Source of the DNA: a virus
DNA length: 31,965 nt
IMG/VR virus record: IMGVR_UViG_3300046782_000268
Coordinates: 1 to 31,965 of that record
Direction: 5' to 3' (one strand)
Part shown: piece by piece, positions 19,507 through 28,714 of the stretch
Numbering within the stretch: position 1 is the stretch's first letter
Layout: each line of letters starts with the position of its first letter
Notes under the pieces: generated by a model
Database searches by the model: none
What the model saw: the letters and a program-made list of their open reading frames with translations, nothing else
Told to the model about the DNA's origin: nothing
Program-made: the position numbers and the translations under genes

Positions 19507-21064
19507 CGATCGATACCTGATGCTGCTGAAGCGCAAGAAGGCGCTGCTGACGGCGCGCGACGATCTGATTGCGTTCACCCGGCTGATGATGCCGGACCCG
19601 AACCATGACGAGGATCCAGAGCAGTCGCTCTATCGTCCGCAGCGTTTTCACCGCGTCATCGGTGCTGCGCTGGAGGAGGTCGAGCGCGGCGACTACCGCC
19701 GGCTGATGATGACCATGGGGCCACGCATGGGCAAGACCACGCTGGCGAGCGCAATGTTTCCGGCCTGGTATGTCGGCCGGCATCCCGATCGCTCAGTGAT
19801 CGTCGCGACCTACAACGAGCACTACTCCTGGGATCTCGGCCGCCGGGTTCGCGACATCATGGCGACGCCGCAATACGCTCAGGTGTTTCCCGGCGTCGAG
19901 ATCAAGACCGGCGCCTCCGCGGTCAACCGGGTGCAGACCACCAGGGATGGCGTGGTGTTCTCGGTCGGCCGCGGCTCCTCGATCACCGGCCGCGGCGGTC
20001 ACTGCATCCTGCTCGACGATCCGATCAAGGACAGGGCCGAGGCCGACAGCGTCCTGGTGCGGGAGAAACTGTGGGTCTGGTACAACCAGGTGCTCAAGTC
20101 CCGCTTGATGGACTCGACCGGCACCATCGTGATTATTCAAACCCGCTGGAATGAAGACGACCTGGTCGGCCGGCTGATCGACGAGCGCAATCCCTACTAC
20201 AACGAGACCGAAGCCAAGCTGTGGCGCAAGATCGATTTCCCGGCGCTCGCCGAGGACGACGACGTGCTCGGCCGGCAGCCCGGCGAGCCCTTGTGGCCGG
20301 ACCGCTTCTCCAAGGAATATCTGGAAGAGATCCGCAACTCCGATCCCCGTGGCTTTGCTGCGCTGTACCAGGGCCGGCCGGCGCCGCGGGAGGGTGCGTT
20401 CTTCCGCACCATGGACCTGGTGCCGTACAACCGCATGGACGAGATGCCGGCGTTCCACAAGATGCGGTTCTATGCGTCGAGCGATCACGCCGTCTCGGTC
20501 GAGCGCAACGCCGATAAGTCATGCCTGATGGTGGTCGGCGTCGACGAACAGGATCACATCTGGATCATGCCCGACGTGGTGTGGCTGCGGCTCGATGCCC
20601 GCGCCGCGGTTGAGGGCATGGTCGCGCTGATGAAAAAATACAAGCCACAATTCTGGTGGGCCGAGGCCGGCGCCATCACCAAGTCGATCGGGCCGTTCCT
20701 GCGCAAGCGCATGGTCGAGACCCAGACCTTCTGTGCGATGGATCCGATCTCGCCGGCGGTCGACAAGCAGCAGCGGGCGCAGGCGATCCAGGCCCGCACC
20801 GCGATGCGGATGGTGCACTTTCCAATTTGGACCCGGTGGTGGGCCGATGCGCAGGATCAGATCCTGAAATTTCCGCACGGCGCCAAGGATGACTTCGTCG
20901 ATGCGCTGTCGCTGATCGGCCTTGGCCTCGCCAAGATGCACGGTCGCACCCGCATCCGTAAAATTGAGACGGAGCCGGTCGCCGGCACGTTCGCAGCGAT
21001 GTGGGAAAAGACGCGGAAGAGGGAGGGACGTGACCGTCGACAGAGGAGCCTGCAGGGATGGTAG
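19499..21064 (+). CDS. terL: Terminase large subunit (DNA packaging ATPase/nuclease)
   Basis: 521 residues from the ATG at 19499, overlapping the upstream gene by eight bases; a longer frame to 19430 shadows that gene. The ATPase domain has Walker A GPRMGKTT (74-81), a VATYNEHYSWDLGRRVRDIM block, SITGRGGHCILLDD with Walker B ILLDDP (170-175), and the coupling motif IIQTRWNEDD. The nuclease half holds FYASSDHAVS with the first catalytic Asp and ends with DDFVDALSLIGLGLAK. It packages DNA into the prohead through the portal encoded next (7-base overlap). Length is normal. The small subunit is not evident beside it. Confidence 0.93.
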   Translation: MSDDRYLMLLKRKKALLTARDDLIAFTRLMMPDPNHDEDPEQSLYRPQRFHRVIGAALEEVERGDYRRLMMTMGPRMGKTTLASAMFPAWYVGRHPDRSVIVATYNEHYSWDLGRRVRDIMATPQYAQVFPGVEIKTGASAVNRVQTTRDGVVFSVGRGSSITGRGGHCILLDDPIKDRAEADSVLVREKLWVWYNQVLKSRLMDSTGTIVIIQTRWNEDDLVGRLIDERNPYYNETEAKLWRKIDFPALAEDDDVLGRQPGEPLWPDRFSKEYLEEIRNSDPRGFAALYQGRPAPREGAFFRTMDLVPYNRMDEMPAFHKMRFYASSDHAVSVERNADKSCLMVVGVDEQDHIWIMPDVVWLRLDARAAVEGMVALMKKYKPQFWWAEAGAITKSIGPFLRKRMVETQTFCAMDPISPAVDKQQRAQAIQARTAMRMVHFPIWTRWWADAQDQILKFPHGAKDDFVDALSLIGLGLAKMHGRTRIRKIETEPVAGTFAAMWEKTRKREGRDRRQRSLQGW

Positions 21065-23754
21065 ACACATCATTTGGCGATGCCATGGACGGCATCCTGG
21101 GCGGCGGTTCTCCCGATCAGAGTGGCGGCCCCGACGTCAATCCGGCGACCGGGCAGCCCTACTCTGTGCCGCGCGACGCCCCGGATCCGCCGGAGCGGCG
21201 CCGGCGCCTGGTCACCGCCTGGACCGATCGCGTCAAGCACGCCAAGCGATACTGGAAGCCTGCCTTCGAGCGCATGCGTGAAGACCAGGAATTTGCCTTC
21301 GGCAAGCAGTGGTCGAAGAATTACCAGGACCGCCGCTATGTCGCCAATTTGACGCTGCGCCTGGTGGCGCAGAAGACCGCGTTCCTCTACGCCAAGAACC
21401 CCAAGGCGGTGGCGAAGCGGCGCGAGCGGCTCAACGCGACGAGCTGGGACGAGAGCCAGACCACGCTGACGCAACTGATGCAGTCCGGCGCCATGATGAT
21501 GGGCCAGATGCAGCAGCAGGTGGCGGCCGGCCAGGCGCCGCCGCCGCAGCTCGGCGGCATGCTGCAGGGCGCCCAGAGCATGATCTCTGGCGCGATGCCG
21601 ATGGCGACCGGCGGCCAGCCGCCGGAGACGATCGATCAACTGATGGCTGGCGGTGCCCCGCCGGCGCCGGGCGCATCGCCGATGGGTGCGCCCGGCCCGA
21701 TGGGGATGCCGATGCCTCCTGGTCCTGGTGTACCTCCAGGCCTGCCTGGGCCGATGGGGACGCCTGGCGAGCGGGGGCCTGGCGCCGGCATCAACGCGAT
21801 CTCTGGTGCTGTAGGTGCCGCGCTCGGCGGCGCCACCATGCCGGCGATGGGGGCTGGCCCGATCCCCGGTTCGATGCAGGGGCCGCCAGGTCTCGGCGAT
21901 CAGCTCGGTGCGGCTGCCTCCGGAGCCGCGGCGGCGCAGATCCCCGGCGTCTCGCCGATGATGGCGCAGGCGGTCGGATCCGGCATGGACATCATGATGG
22001 ATGCGGCGCGGGTCAAGTCCGAGAACATCATGATGGACAAGCTCGCGCGCACCCTGGAGCTGCTCTACGCCTACGAGGTCGACAACCAGGCGCATCCCTT
22101 CAAGGCGATGCTGAAGACCACGGTGCGGCGCGCCGTCACCAACGGCGTCGGCTACGTCAAGCTCGGCTACGAGCGGGTGATGCAGGAACGGCCCGACATG
22201 GAAGACGGCGTCGCCGACGCCAACGAGCGGCTGTCGACGCTGCAGCGGCTCGCCGCCGATCAGTCCGACGACATCACCGACGACAACGACAAGGAGGCCG
22301 AGCAGCTCAAGCTATTGCTGTCCGACATGGCGCAGGAGCAGGGTGCGGTGGTGCGCGAGGGCCTGACCTTCGACTATCCGTTGCCGACCCGCATCATCCC
22401 CGACGTCAAATGCCTCGACGTCAAGAACTGGATCGCCGCCGACTGGGTTGCCGAGGAGTTCGTGCTGTCGCCGCATGAGATCGAGGAGATCTACGGCGTC
22501 GACGTCCGCGGTCACTGCAACGAATACTCGTCGTCCAGCGACTGGGGCGGTCCGGATCCGATCGCGATGTCGCGTGAGTGGGGCTCCTCATCGTCATCCA
22601 GGGAGTGGGACGATCGCACCCACAAATCGGCGGTGGTGTGGGAGATCTACAGCCGCAAGGACGGCCTGGTCTATGTGATCTGCGACGGCTATTCCGATTT
22701 CCTGCGCGAGCCGATGTCGCCCGACATCTACAATGAGCGGTTCTATCCCTGGTACGCGCTGTGCTTCAATTCGGTCGAGGACGAGCATGAGCTGTTCCCG
22801 CCCTCCGACGTCCGGCTGATGCGCGACATGCAGCTCGAATACAATCGCTGCCGTGAAGGCCTGAAGGAGCAGCGCATCGCGGCGCGGCCGTTCATCGGCG
22901 TGGTCTCCGGCGCGCTCGATGAGGAGGATCTCGACAAGCTCGCCGAGCGCGATCCCAATGCCATCATCGAGCTCAACGCGCTGCAGCCCAACCAGGACAT
23001 CAAGCAGTTGCTGCAGTCCTACGCCGGCAGCGGCATCGATCCGAACCTGTACGAGGTCAATCCGGTCTACGAGGACATCCTGCGCACCACCGGCATCCAG
23101 GAAGCCAACCTGGGCGGCACGTCGAACACTACGGCGACCCAGGCGCAGATCGCCGAGGGCTCGCGGCAGACCTCGATGGGCTCCAACATCGACGACCTCA
23201 ACGACCTCTTGACGCAGCTCGCCCGCAATGGCGGCCAGATCCTGATGCGCGAGATGAACCAGGACCGCGTCAAGAAGATCGTCGGCCAGGGCGCAGTGTG
23301 GCCGGCGAGCGCCGACGCCCAGGAGATCGCCAACGAGATCCTGCTGGAGATCGAGGCCGGCAGCATGGGCCGGCCGAACCAGCAGCAGGACATTGCCAAC
23401 GCGCAGCGGCTCTATCCGCTGTTGATCCAGCTGCCCGGCATTGATCCTGAGTTCCTGGCGAAGGACGTCTTGCGACGCCTGGACGATCGTCTCGATCTCA
23501 CCCAGGCGTTCAAGAGCGCGCTGCCCTCGATCGTGGCGATGAACGGCATGGCGCAAGGGGGCGGCGCCGCAGGCCCCACCATACCTGGCGCCGGCGCAGG
23601 GCCGGGCGCGGCGCAAGGCCCGCAGGGCGCGATGCATGCCGGCGGTCCGCCGGTGCCGCCGCCTGGCGGGGCACCGGATGCGTCGGGGCAACTCAGTGGT
23701 GCGCCACCGCCGCGGCCACATCCGACGCCGGGCGCGCCGCCGATGCCGACCTGA
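21058..23754 (+). CDS. Portal protein with a long Gly/Met/Pro-rich insertion
   Basis: 898 residues, longer than P22 portal (725). The ATG at 21058 has GAGGAG eight bases upstream. The N-terminal part RVKHAKRYWKPAFERMREDQ, FAFGKQWSKNYQDRRYVANL and later core (AYEVDNQAHPFKAMLKTTVR, RDMQLEYNRCREGLKEQRIA, GIQEANLGGTSNTTATQAQI) mark a P22-like portal, which forms the dodecameric channel at the capsid vertex. Residues about 142-310 are almost wholly Gly, Met, Ala, Pro and Gln, a large low-complexity insertion into the first domain, and residues 832-898 form another Gly/Pro-rich tail. Gene position between terminase and scaffold confirms the role. Confidence 0.9.
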   Translation: MVDTSFGDAMDGILGGGSPDQSGGPDVNPATGQPYSVPRDAPDPPERRRRLVTAWTDRVKHAKRYWKPAFERMREDQEFAFGKQWSKNYQDRRYVANLTLRLVAQKTAFLYAKNPKAVAKRRERLNATSWDESQTTLTQLMQSGAMMMGQMQQQVAAGQAPPPQLGGMLQGAQSMISGAMPMATGGQPPETIDQLMAGGAPPAPGASPMGAPGPMGMPMPPGPGVPPGLPGPMGTPGERGPGAGINAISGAVGAALGGATMPAMGAGPIPGSMQGPPGLGDQLGAAASGAAAAQIPGVSPMMAQAVGSGMDIMMDAARVKSENIMMDKLARTLELLYAYEVDNQAHPFKAMLKTTVRRAVTNGVGYVKLGYERVMQERPDMEDGVADANERLSTLQRLAADQSDDITDDNDKEAEQLKLLLSDMAQEQGAVVREGLTFDYPLPTRIIPDVKCLDVKNWIAADWVAEEFVLSPHEIEEIYGVDVRGHCNEYSSSSDWGGPDPIAMSREWGSSSSSREWDDRTHKSAVVWEIYSRKDGLVYVICDGYSDFLREPMSPDIYNERFYPWYALCFNSVEDEHELFPPSDVRLMRDMQLEYNRCREGLKEQRIAARPFIGVVSGALDEEDLDKLAERDPNAIIELNALQPNQDIKQLLQSYAGSGIDPNLYEVNPVYEDILRTTGIQEANLGGTSNTTATQAQIAEGSRQTSMGSNIDDLNDLLTQLARNGGQILMREMNQDRVKKIVGQGAVWPASADAQEIANEILLEIEAGSMGRPNQQQDIANAQRLYPLLIQLPGIDPEFLAKDVLRRLDDRLDLTQAFKSALPSIVAMNGMAQGGGAAGPTIPGAGAGPGAAQGPQGAMHAGGPPVPPPGGAPDASGQLSGAPPPRPHPTPGAPPMPT

Positions 23755-23773
23755 GCTAAGATTTCCTGAACTG

Positions 23774-23805
23774 TGCGACCGCGCTTTTTCGGCGTAAGGG
23801 TCGCA
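23774..23805 (+). other. Hairpin between portal and scaffold genes
   Basis: TGCGACC (23774-23780) pairs with GGTCGCA (23799-23805) across an 18-base loop containing a run of five T; CTG on both outer sides can add pairs across one mismatch. It lies in the 86-base gap after the portal stop. It may trim or partly terminate mRNA so that scaffold and coat are expressed at a different level. Confidence 0.4.
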
Positions 23806-23840
23806 GCTGAAGGATTGTGGTGGATGCTCGGAGTTAGCCT

Positions 23841-24914
23841 ATGGCTGACGAGCCGCTGCTTGCGTCCGAGCCGACATCACCGTCCCCAGGCGAAACCGCA
23901 CCCTCGCCAAGTGCACCCGGCGAACACGCGCCATCGCCCAGCGCAGAACAATCCCACGGCGAAACCAAAGAAAGCCTCCTTGAGGCCGTGCAGCGCGCAG
24001 TCCCAGAGCTGCGTCAGACCGGCAAAGAGGATGCAGATGGTTCAGGAGCCTCGCCACCTCAAGTCGCAAAGGACAAGGCCGCAGGAGACGATGACCCGGA
24101 GCTACCCGATGAGGTCACCGCCGACGAGCTGGCTAAATACTCGCAGACGGCAAAGCGTCGCATCAACAAACTGACCAATCAGCGCAAGAAGCTGACGGGT
24201 GAGGTTCAACGGTTGAAGGCGATCGAGCCGAGTGCACAAGCTGCCGACCAGGTCACCAAGTATCTTCGCGACAACGACATCAGTCGCGACGACTTTTTGA
24301 TGACGCTGGAGTTGGCGAGCGCGATGCGCCGTGGTGACTTCAAGACGTTCTATGAGGGCGTCAAGCCCTACATGCGACTGGCGGAAGAGTATCTCGGCGT
24401 CTCGCTCCCGCCGGACCTGCAACAGCTGGTCCAGCAAGGTCAGATGACGACGCAGGCTGCGTCCATGCATTCGAAAGAGCGCATGGACCGGGCGATGGCG
24501 CAAACCAACGCCGCGCGCCAGCAGCAGGCGTTCCAGCAATATCAGCAAACGTCAGCGACCCAGCAAGAGCAGCAGCAGCGCGAGAATTTGGCCCGCCAGG
24601 TGACCGACACCGTCAATGCTTGGGAAAACGATATCAGGCGGACTGATCCGGACTATGCGGCGAAGCAACCCGCTGTGCAGGATACGATGTGGGCTGTGGT
24701 GCGCGAACAAGGTCCGCCACAGTCACCTGATCACGCCATTGCCATCGCTAAAGAGGCATATCGACGTGTGAACGCGCGTTACAGCGCCTGGGCGCCTCAG
24801 AGACGCCCGACATCGCGAGCTCCGAGCAGCACCGGAAGAACCGCAGGCGTGACGCCGGAGCCGAAATCCTTGCTCGATGTAGTCAAGCAAGCACGGGAAA
24901 GCGCACGCCTCTGA
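23841..24914 (+). CDS. Scaffolding protein
   Basis: 357 residues, between portal and major capsid genes, the usual scaffold position. The first 95 residues are acidic, Pro/Ser-rich and disordered (EPTSPSPGETAPSPSAPGEH, EDADGSGASP). Residues 95-150 are basic and helical (YSQTAKRRINKLTNQRKKLT), the middle is an all-helical rod, and residues 210-260 are very Gln-rich (ARQQQAFQQYQQTSATQQEQ). The C-terminus is basic (RRPTSRAPSSTGRTA, VVKQARESARL), as in scaffolds that bind the coat electrostatically. Scaffold guides coat assembly and leaves before packaging. GGAG nine bases upstream supports the start. Confidence 0.8.
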   Translation: MADEPLLASEPTSPSPGETAPSPSAPGEHAPSPSAEQSHGETKESLLEAVQRAVPELRQTGKEDADGSGASPPQVAKDKAAGDDDPELPDEVTADELAKYSQTAKRRINKLTNQRKKLTGEVQRLKAIEPSAQAADQVTKYLRDNDISRDDFLMTLELASAMRRGDFKTFYEGVKPYMRLAEEYLGVSLPPDLQQLVQQGQMTTQAASMHSKERMDRAMAQTNAARQQQAFQQYQQTSATQQEQQQRENLARQVTDTVNAWENDIRRTDPDYAAKQPAVQDTMWAVVREQGPPQSPDHAIAIAKEAYRRVNARYSAWAPQRRPTSRAPSSTGRTAGVTPEPKSLLDVVKQARESARL

Positions 24915-24929
24915 TCCGAGGCGACAGAA

Positions 24930-26051
24930 ATGCCGACATATACGGCGCCACTACTCAACCACATCACCACCGCGGCCCTCGACTGGTGGCTCAACAAGGG
25001 GACCGCATTTCAGGAGGCCATCCAGGAGAAACCGCTGCTCGCCTCGATGGAGTCGAAGAAGAAGACGTTCCCAGGCGGCAAGGGGAACATCATCATCAGC
25101 GTGAAGGGCGACTTTGGCAACACCGCCGCCCCTGGCACCGCCGACCAGCTGGTCGGCTACGAGCAAGCCGACACCGTCGTCTACTACACGCCGGCAAACC
25201 TCACCCAGGCGATCTTCCCCTGGAAGGAAATGCATCTCGGCATCATGCTCACCCACTCCGAGCTGAAGAGCGACGGCATCACGGTTGTCGACAGCGACCC
25301 TGACGAGAACCGCACCACCGAGCATTCCGGCCGCGACGACACCGTCCTGGTCGGCATCCTCGACGACGCCCTGCAGGATCTGTCCGAGCAATATGCCCGC
25401 GGCATGAACAACCTGCTGTGGACCAACGGCACCGCCGATCCGAAGGCGCTCGCCGGCATGGCTGCGCTGATCACCGACAACCCGACCACCGGCACGGTCG
25501 CCGGTCTCGATCGGGCGACGCGGACGTGGTGGCGCAACCGGTCCTATACGACCGCGATGGGTGCTGCGGTGACCGGCACGCCGGCGCTCGCGGCCTGGGG
25601 CGGCGGTCCGATCACGTCCGCCACCACCAATGGCGGTGCGCTGATCACGCTGCTGCAGAACGAATACCGGCAGCTGACCAGGTATGGCGGCAAGCCGAAC
25701 ACCGCGTTCTGTGGTTCGTCCTGGCTTTCGGCTCTGGAGACCGAGCTGCGCGCCAACGGCAACTACTCGATGACCGGCTTTGCCACCGGCAAGGACGTCT
25801 CGGTCGGCAAGATCTCCTACATGGGGACTGACTTCGAATACGACCCGTCGCTCGATGCGCTGGGCAAGGCGAAGCGTTGCTACTGGTACGACAGTCGCGA
25901 CATCTATTTGGTGGCGATGCAAGACGAGTGGCGCCACCAGCACTCACCCGACCGGACCCCGGACAAGTACGTCCTGTACCGGTCACTCACCTCGACCGGG
26001 CAACTTTGCGCGCGACGGCTCAACAGCGCCGCCGTGATCGATATTGCCTGA
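24930..26051 (+). CDS. Major capsid protein
   Basis: 373 residues, directly after the scaffold. HK97-fold features: an N-terminal arm (LDWWLNKGTAFQEAIQEKPL), ESKKKTFPGGKGNIIISVKG which opens the E-loop, then YTPANLTQAIFPWKEMHLGI, and a long C-terminal half with AALITDNPTTGTVAGLDRAT, GGALITLLQNEYRQLTRYGG, ISYMGTDFEYDPSLDALGKA and MQDEWRHQHSPDRTPDKYVL. I recognise this from the P22-like podoviral coat group. Gene order portal-scaffold-coat fits. A strong hairpin follows the stop (26058-26092). Length is short for P22 coat (430), so it may lack the extra I-domain. Confidence 0.87.
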   Translation: MPTYTAPLLNHITTAALDWWLNKGTAFQEAIQEKPLLASMESKKKTFPGGKGNIIISVKGDFGNTAAPGTADQLVGYEQADTVVYYTPANLTQAIFPWKEMHLGIMLTHSELKSDGITVVDSDPDENRTTEHSGRDDTVLVGILDDALQDLSEQYARGMNNLLWTNGTADPKALAGMAALITDNPTTGTVAGLDRATRTWWRNRSYTTAMGAAVTGTPALAAWGGGPITSATTNGGALITLLQNEYRQLTRYGGKPNTAFCGSSWLSALETELRANGNYSMTGFATGKDVSVGKISYMGTDFEYDPSLDALGKAKRCYWYDSRDIYLVAMQDEWRHQHSPDRTPDKYVLYRSLTSTGQLCARRLNSAAVIDIA

Positions 26052-26057
26052 TCGAAA

Positions 26058-26092
26058 CGCCGGAGGTGAGGGCAAACCTTCCACCTCCGGCG
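26058..26092 (+). terminator. Strong hairpin after the major capsid gene
   Basis: CGCCGGAGGTG (26058-26068) pairs perfectly with CACCTCCGGCG (26082-26092), and AGGG/CCTT can add four more pairs (one G-T) inside a CAAA loop, with one bulged C. It lies seven bases after the coat stop and 18 before the next start. With no T-tract it is more likely a partial terminator or 3'-end stabiliser than a full stop. Confidence 0.6.
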
Positions 26093-26110
26093 ACCAGCAA
26101 AGGACAATCG

Positions 26111-26575
26111 ATGTCGAACAAAACACACTACTGCACATGCCGCATCAATCTGAGCGGCCAGAACTGCCACATCATCACCTACGACCAGTACAACGCGGTG
26201 AGCTGGCCGGAGGTGCAGGTGCTGATGGCGCTGCACGGCGACGAGAACGTGATGGACATCATGCCGATCTCGATCGGCGAGGTCTGGGTCGGCCAGGAGA
26301 AGGACCGCCTGATCGGGCTCTACGGCCGGCGCGTCGTCGAGGCCTGCTTCCCTGGTCGCACGCCGCGGATGGAATTGATGATGACCGGCGAGGAGGATCT
26401 GCCGGTCTACGGCGCCGGCAAGGTCTCGACCAAGGTGCATGAGCCCGGCAAGAACGGCGACGACGACGAAGAGGACGACGACGAGACCGCCAAGGTCGCG
26501 ATCGGCGCGGCGCCGGTGTTCAAGCCGGGACGGCATCACCGCCCGACGCCGCCTGATCTGCCGAAGGAGGCTTGA
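26111..26575 (+). CDS. Hypothetical head-completion region protein
   Basis: 154 residues from the ATG at 26111, where AAAGGA lies a few bases upstream. The N-terminal 100 residues form a compact domain (YCTCRINLSGQNCHIITYDQ, WPEVQVLMALHGDENVMDIM, EVWVGQEKDRLIGLYGRRVV). A highly acidic linker follows (NGDDDEEDDDETAK), then a Pro/His/Arg tail. I recognise no family. Its place between coat and the gp4-like adaptor is where head-decoration or head-completion proteins sit, and the acidic linker is typical of surface proteins, but that is inference. Confidence 0.65.
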   Translation: MSNKTHYCTCRINLSGQNCHIITYDQYNAVSWPEVQVLMALHGDENVMDIMPISIGEVWVGQEKDRLIGLYGRRVVEACFPGRTPRMELMMTGEEDLPVYGAGKVSTKVHEPGKNGDDDEEDDDETAKVAIGAAPVFKPGRHHRPTPPDLPKEA

Positions 26576-26576
26576 G

Positions 26577-27317
26577 ATGCCGCTCGGCGTGCAGCTATCG
26601 GATTTACGTCGCGAGCTGCGCGCCGAAACCGGCACATCGCTCAACCCGGCGCAGGGCACCCAGGCCCAGGCCACGCTCGACATCGTGCTGGCGCGGCAGC
26701 AGCGCGAGCTGTGGGACGCTTATAACTGGCAGCACCTCAAGATCTGGAAGGACATCCCGATCAGTGCCGGGCAGGCGATCTACAGCTACCCGAAGGAGAT
26801 CGCGTTCGACCAGATCCTGCACATCTACATTGCGACCTCGCCGTCGGCGCAGTGGATGCAGATGACCTATGGCATCAAGCCATGGATGATCAAGGCCAGC
26901 GGACCGCTGGTCGGCAACCCGGTGCGCTGGCACAACGTCATCACCGTCGACGTATCGGGGCCGACGCCGATCACCAACCCGGTCGGCCAATTCGAGATCA
27001 CGCCGATGCCGCAGAGCAACACTATGACGCTGCGCATCGAGGGCCAGGCCCCGCTCAACCCGCTGGTCGCCGACAGCGATACCTGCATCATCGATAGCAA
27101 GGTGATCGTGCTGTTCGCCGCCGCCGAGGTGCTGGCGGTGCAGAAGAGCGAAGGTGCGGCGATGAAACTGACCAAGGCGCAGAACTATCTGCGCCGGCTG
27201 CTGGCCGACCAGGGCGCCGACAAGCGGCAGAACTACAACATGGGCGGCTCGCGGCGCTTCGGCCACGATCCCGACAAGGGCGGCGGGCGCATCCCCTATC
27301 TCGACTACATCCCGTAG
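26577..27317 (+). CDS. P22 gp4-like head-to-tail adaptor protein
   Basis: 246 residues; the ATG at 26577 has AAGGAGG ten bases upstream. The opening QLSDLRRELRAETGTSLNPA, then GTQAQATLDIVLARQQRELW and DAYNWQHLKIWKDIPISAGQ, is the helical start of gp4-like adaptors, which dock below the portal and close the DNA channel. Later DSKVIVLFAAAEVLAVQKSE and AMKLTKAQNYLRRLLADQGA complete the helical core; the C-terminus is Gly/Arg-rich. P22 gp4 also carries muralytic activity, but no catalytic residues can be identified here. Position between coat and the gp10-like gene matches P22-type order. Confidence 0.8.
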   Translation: MPLGVQLSDLRRELRAETGTSLNPAQGTQAQATLDIVLARQQRELWDAYNWQHLKIWKDIPISAGQAIYSYPKEIAFDQILHIYIATSPSAQWMQMTYGIKPWMIKASGPLVGNPVRWHNVITVDVSGPTPITNPVGQFEITPMPQSNTMTLRIEGQAPLNPLVADSDTCIIDSKVIVLFAAAEVLAVQKSEGAAMKLTKAQNYLRRLLADQGADKRQNYNMGGSRRFGHDPDKGGGRIPYLDYIP

Positions 27318-27325
27318 GTGAAGGC

Positions 27326-28708
27326 ATGCCTTACTTCACCATCACCGATTTTGCGGCCGGCCTGGATCTCCGACGTTCCGAGCTGACGGCGCCGGCTGGC
27401 ACGCTGCGATCGATGGTGAATTGCCACATCACGCCAGGCGGCGAGATCGAGAAGCGGATGGCGTTTGTGCCGTTCTGGAGCTGCGACCCCTCGACCAAGG
27501 GCCTGGTTGCGCTGAACCAGAAGCTCTACACGTTTGGGCCGAACGGTCCGTACCGCACCGAGCCGCCGGAGCCCTGGTCGGTCGGTGTGCTCGGCCAGGC
27601 GACGCCGACTATTTTCGAGATCATCGACTACGACCTGTTCGACTCCAAGGTGTTCTGCATCCTGTGGACCGACGCCGCCGGCACCGTGATGCGGTTCTAT
27701 GACGGCATCAGCATTCCCGCCGCCAGCGGTTATTATTGCCGGACCTACAAGACCAAGATCTACACGATCGCCGGCTCGGTGCTTTACTTCTGCGCGGTCG
27801 GCAACGCCGCCGACTGGACCGGCACCGGCAGTGGATCGATCGACCTGTCGCTGGAGGACAGCGACATGACCGACTGCATTGCGCTGGAGGTCTACTACAA
27901 CAACCTGGCGATCATGAGTAAGACCGCGACCCAGCTCTGGCTGATGGATCCGGATCCGCTCAAGAACACCTACCAGCAGACGCTGCGGCAGGCCGGCACC
28001 ATGGCCTGGAGGAGTGTGTTGCAATATGGAAGTGGCGACGTGATGTACCTGGCGCCTTCCGGGATCCGTTCGCTGCGCGCCCGCAACGCCTCGCTGGCAG
28101 CTGCGGTGTCCGACATCGGCTCGCCGCTCGATCCGGTGATCCAGGATCTATTCCGGTTCTATGGCGAGGACTGGATGAGCGGCACGATCGCCATCCTGCA
28201 GCCGGTCACCGGGCGGTTCTGGATCATCCTGCCCGACCGCATCTACATCCTCTCGGCATTTCCTGGTCCGAAGATCACCGCCTGGTCGGAATACGACCCC
28301 GGCTTCGTCATCACCGCGGCCGCCATCTTCAACAACCGCATCTGCGTGCGCGACGACAACAACACCGTCTACGCCTTCGGCGGCATCAGCGACGAGGGGC
28401 CGGTCTACGACGATTGCTATGTGGAGCTGATCTTCCCTTTTCACGCCGGCGACCAGGTCGCGACCTACAAGACCTTCACCGAGCTCGATGCCACCTGCGC
28501 CGGGGTGCCCTGGGACGTCTACACCGCCTTCAATGTCGAGGATGGCGAAGCGGAGGACTATGTTGGCTCGTTCAACGGGCCGACGTTCCTGCAGGGCAAA
28601 TTCGAGATCAAGGGACACTCGACCCATATGTCGCTGCGGCTGCGCTCGCAGGCGCCGGGCCCGCAGACGCTGTCGAACATGGTGGTGCACTATACGGTTT
28701 CGGAGTAG
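27326..28708 (+). CDS. P22 gp10-like tail hub / packaged-DNA stabilisation protein
   Basis: 460 residues, start with GTGAAGGC just upstream. It opens DFAAGLDLRRSELTAPAGTL then RSMVNCHITPGGEIEKRMAF, the typical start of gp10-like and related podoviral tail hub proteins. It continues as repeated short beta units (FILxxx..YxFxG pattern: KLYTFGPNGPYRTE, YTIAGSVLYFCAVGNAADW, NLAIMSKTATQLWLMDPDPL, GDVMYLAPSGIRSLRARNAS, RIYILSAFPGPKITAWSEYD), consistent with a beta-propeller-like body. The last 100 residues (GDQVATYKTFTELDATCAG, GKFEIKGHSTHMSLRLRSQA) are a beta-sandwich. These proteins seal the tail below gp4 and hold packaged DNA. Order and start motif make the call good. Confidence 0.8.
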   Translation: MPYFTITDFAAGLDLRRSELTAPAGTLRSMVNCHITPGGEIEKRMAFVPFWSCDPSTKGLVALNQKLYTFGPNGPYRTEPPEPWSVGVLGQATPTIFEIIDYDLFDSKVFCILWTDAAGTVMRFYDGISIPAASGYYCRTYKTKIYTIAGSVLYFCAVGNAADWTGTGSGSIDLSLEDSDMTDCIALEVYYNNLAIMSKTATQLWLMDPDPLKNTYQQTLRQAGTMAWRSVLQYGSGDVMYLAPSGIRSLRARNASLAAAVSDIGSPLDPVIQDLFRFYGEDWMSGTIAILQPVTGRFWIILPDRIYILSAFPGPKITAWSEYDPGFVITAAAIFNNRICVRDDNNTVYAFGGISDEGPVYDDCYVELIFPFHAGDQVATYKTFTELDATCAGVPWDVYTAFNVEDGEAEDYVGSFNGPTFLQGKFEIKGHSTHMSLRLRSQAPGPQTLSNMVVHYTVSE

Positions 28709-28714
28709 CGATGA

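Noticed and set aside
21640-21840. Collagen-like gene inside the portal gene
   Set aside because: The Gly/Pro/Met stretch is in frame with the portal and has no regular G-X-Y register.
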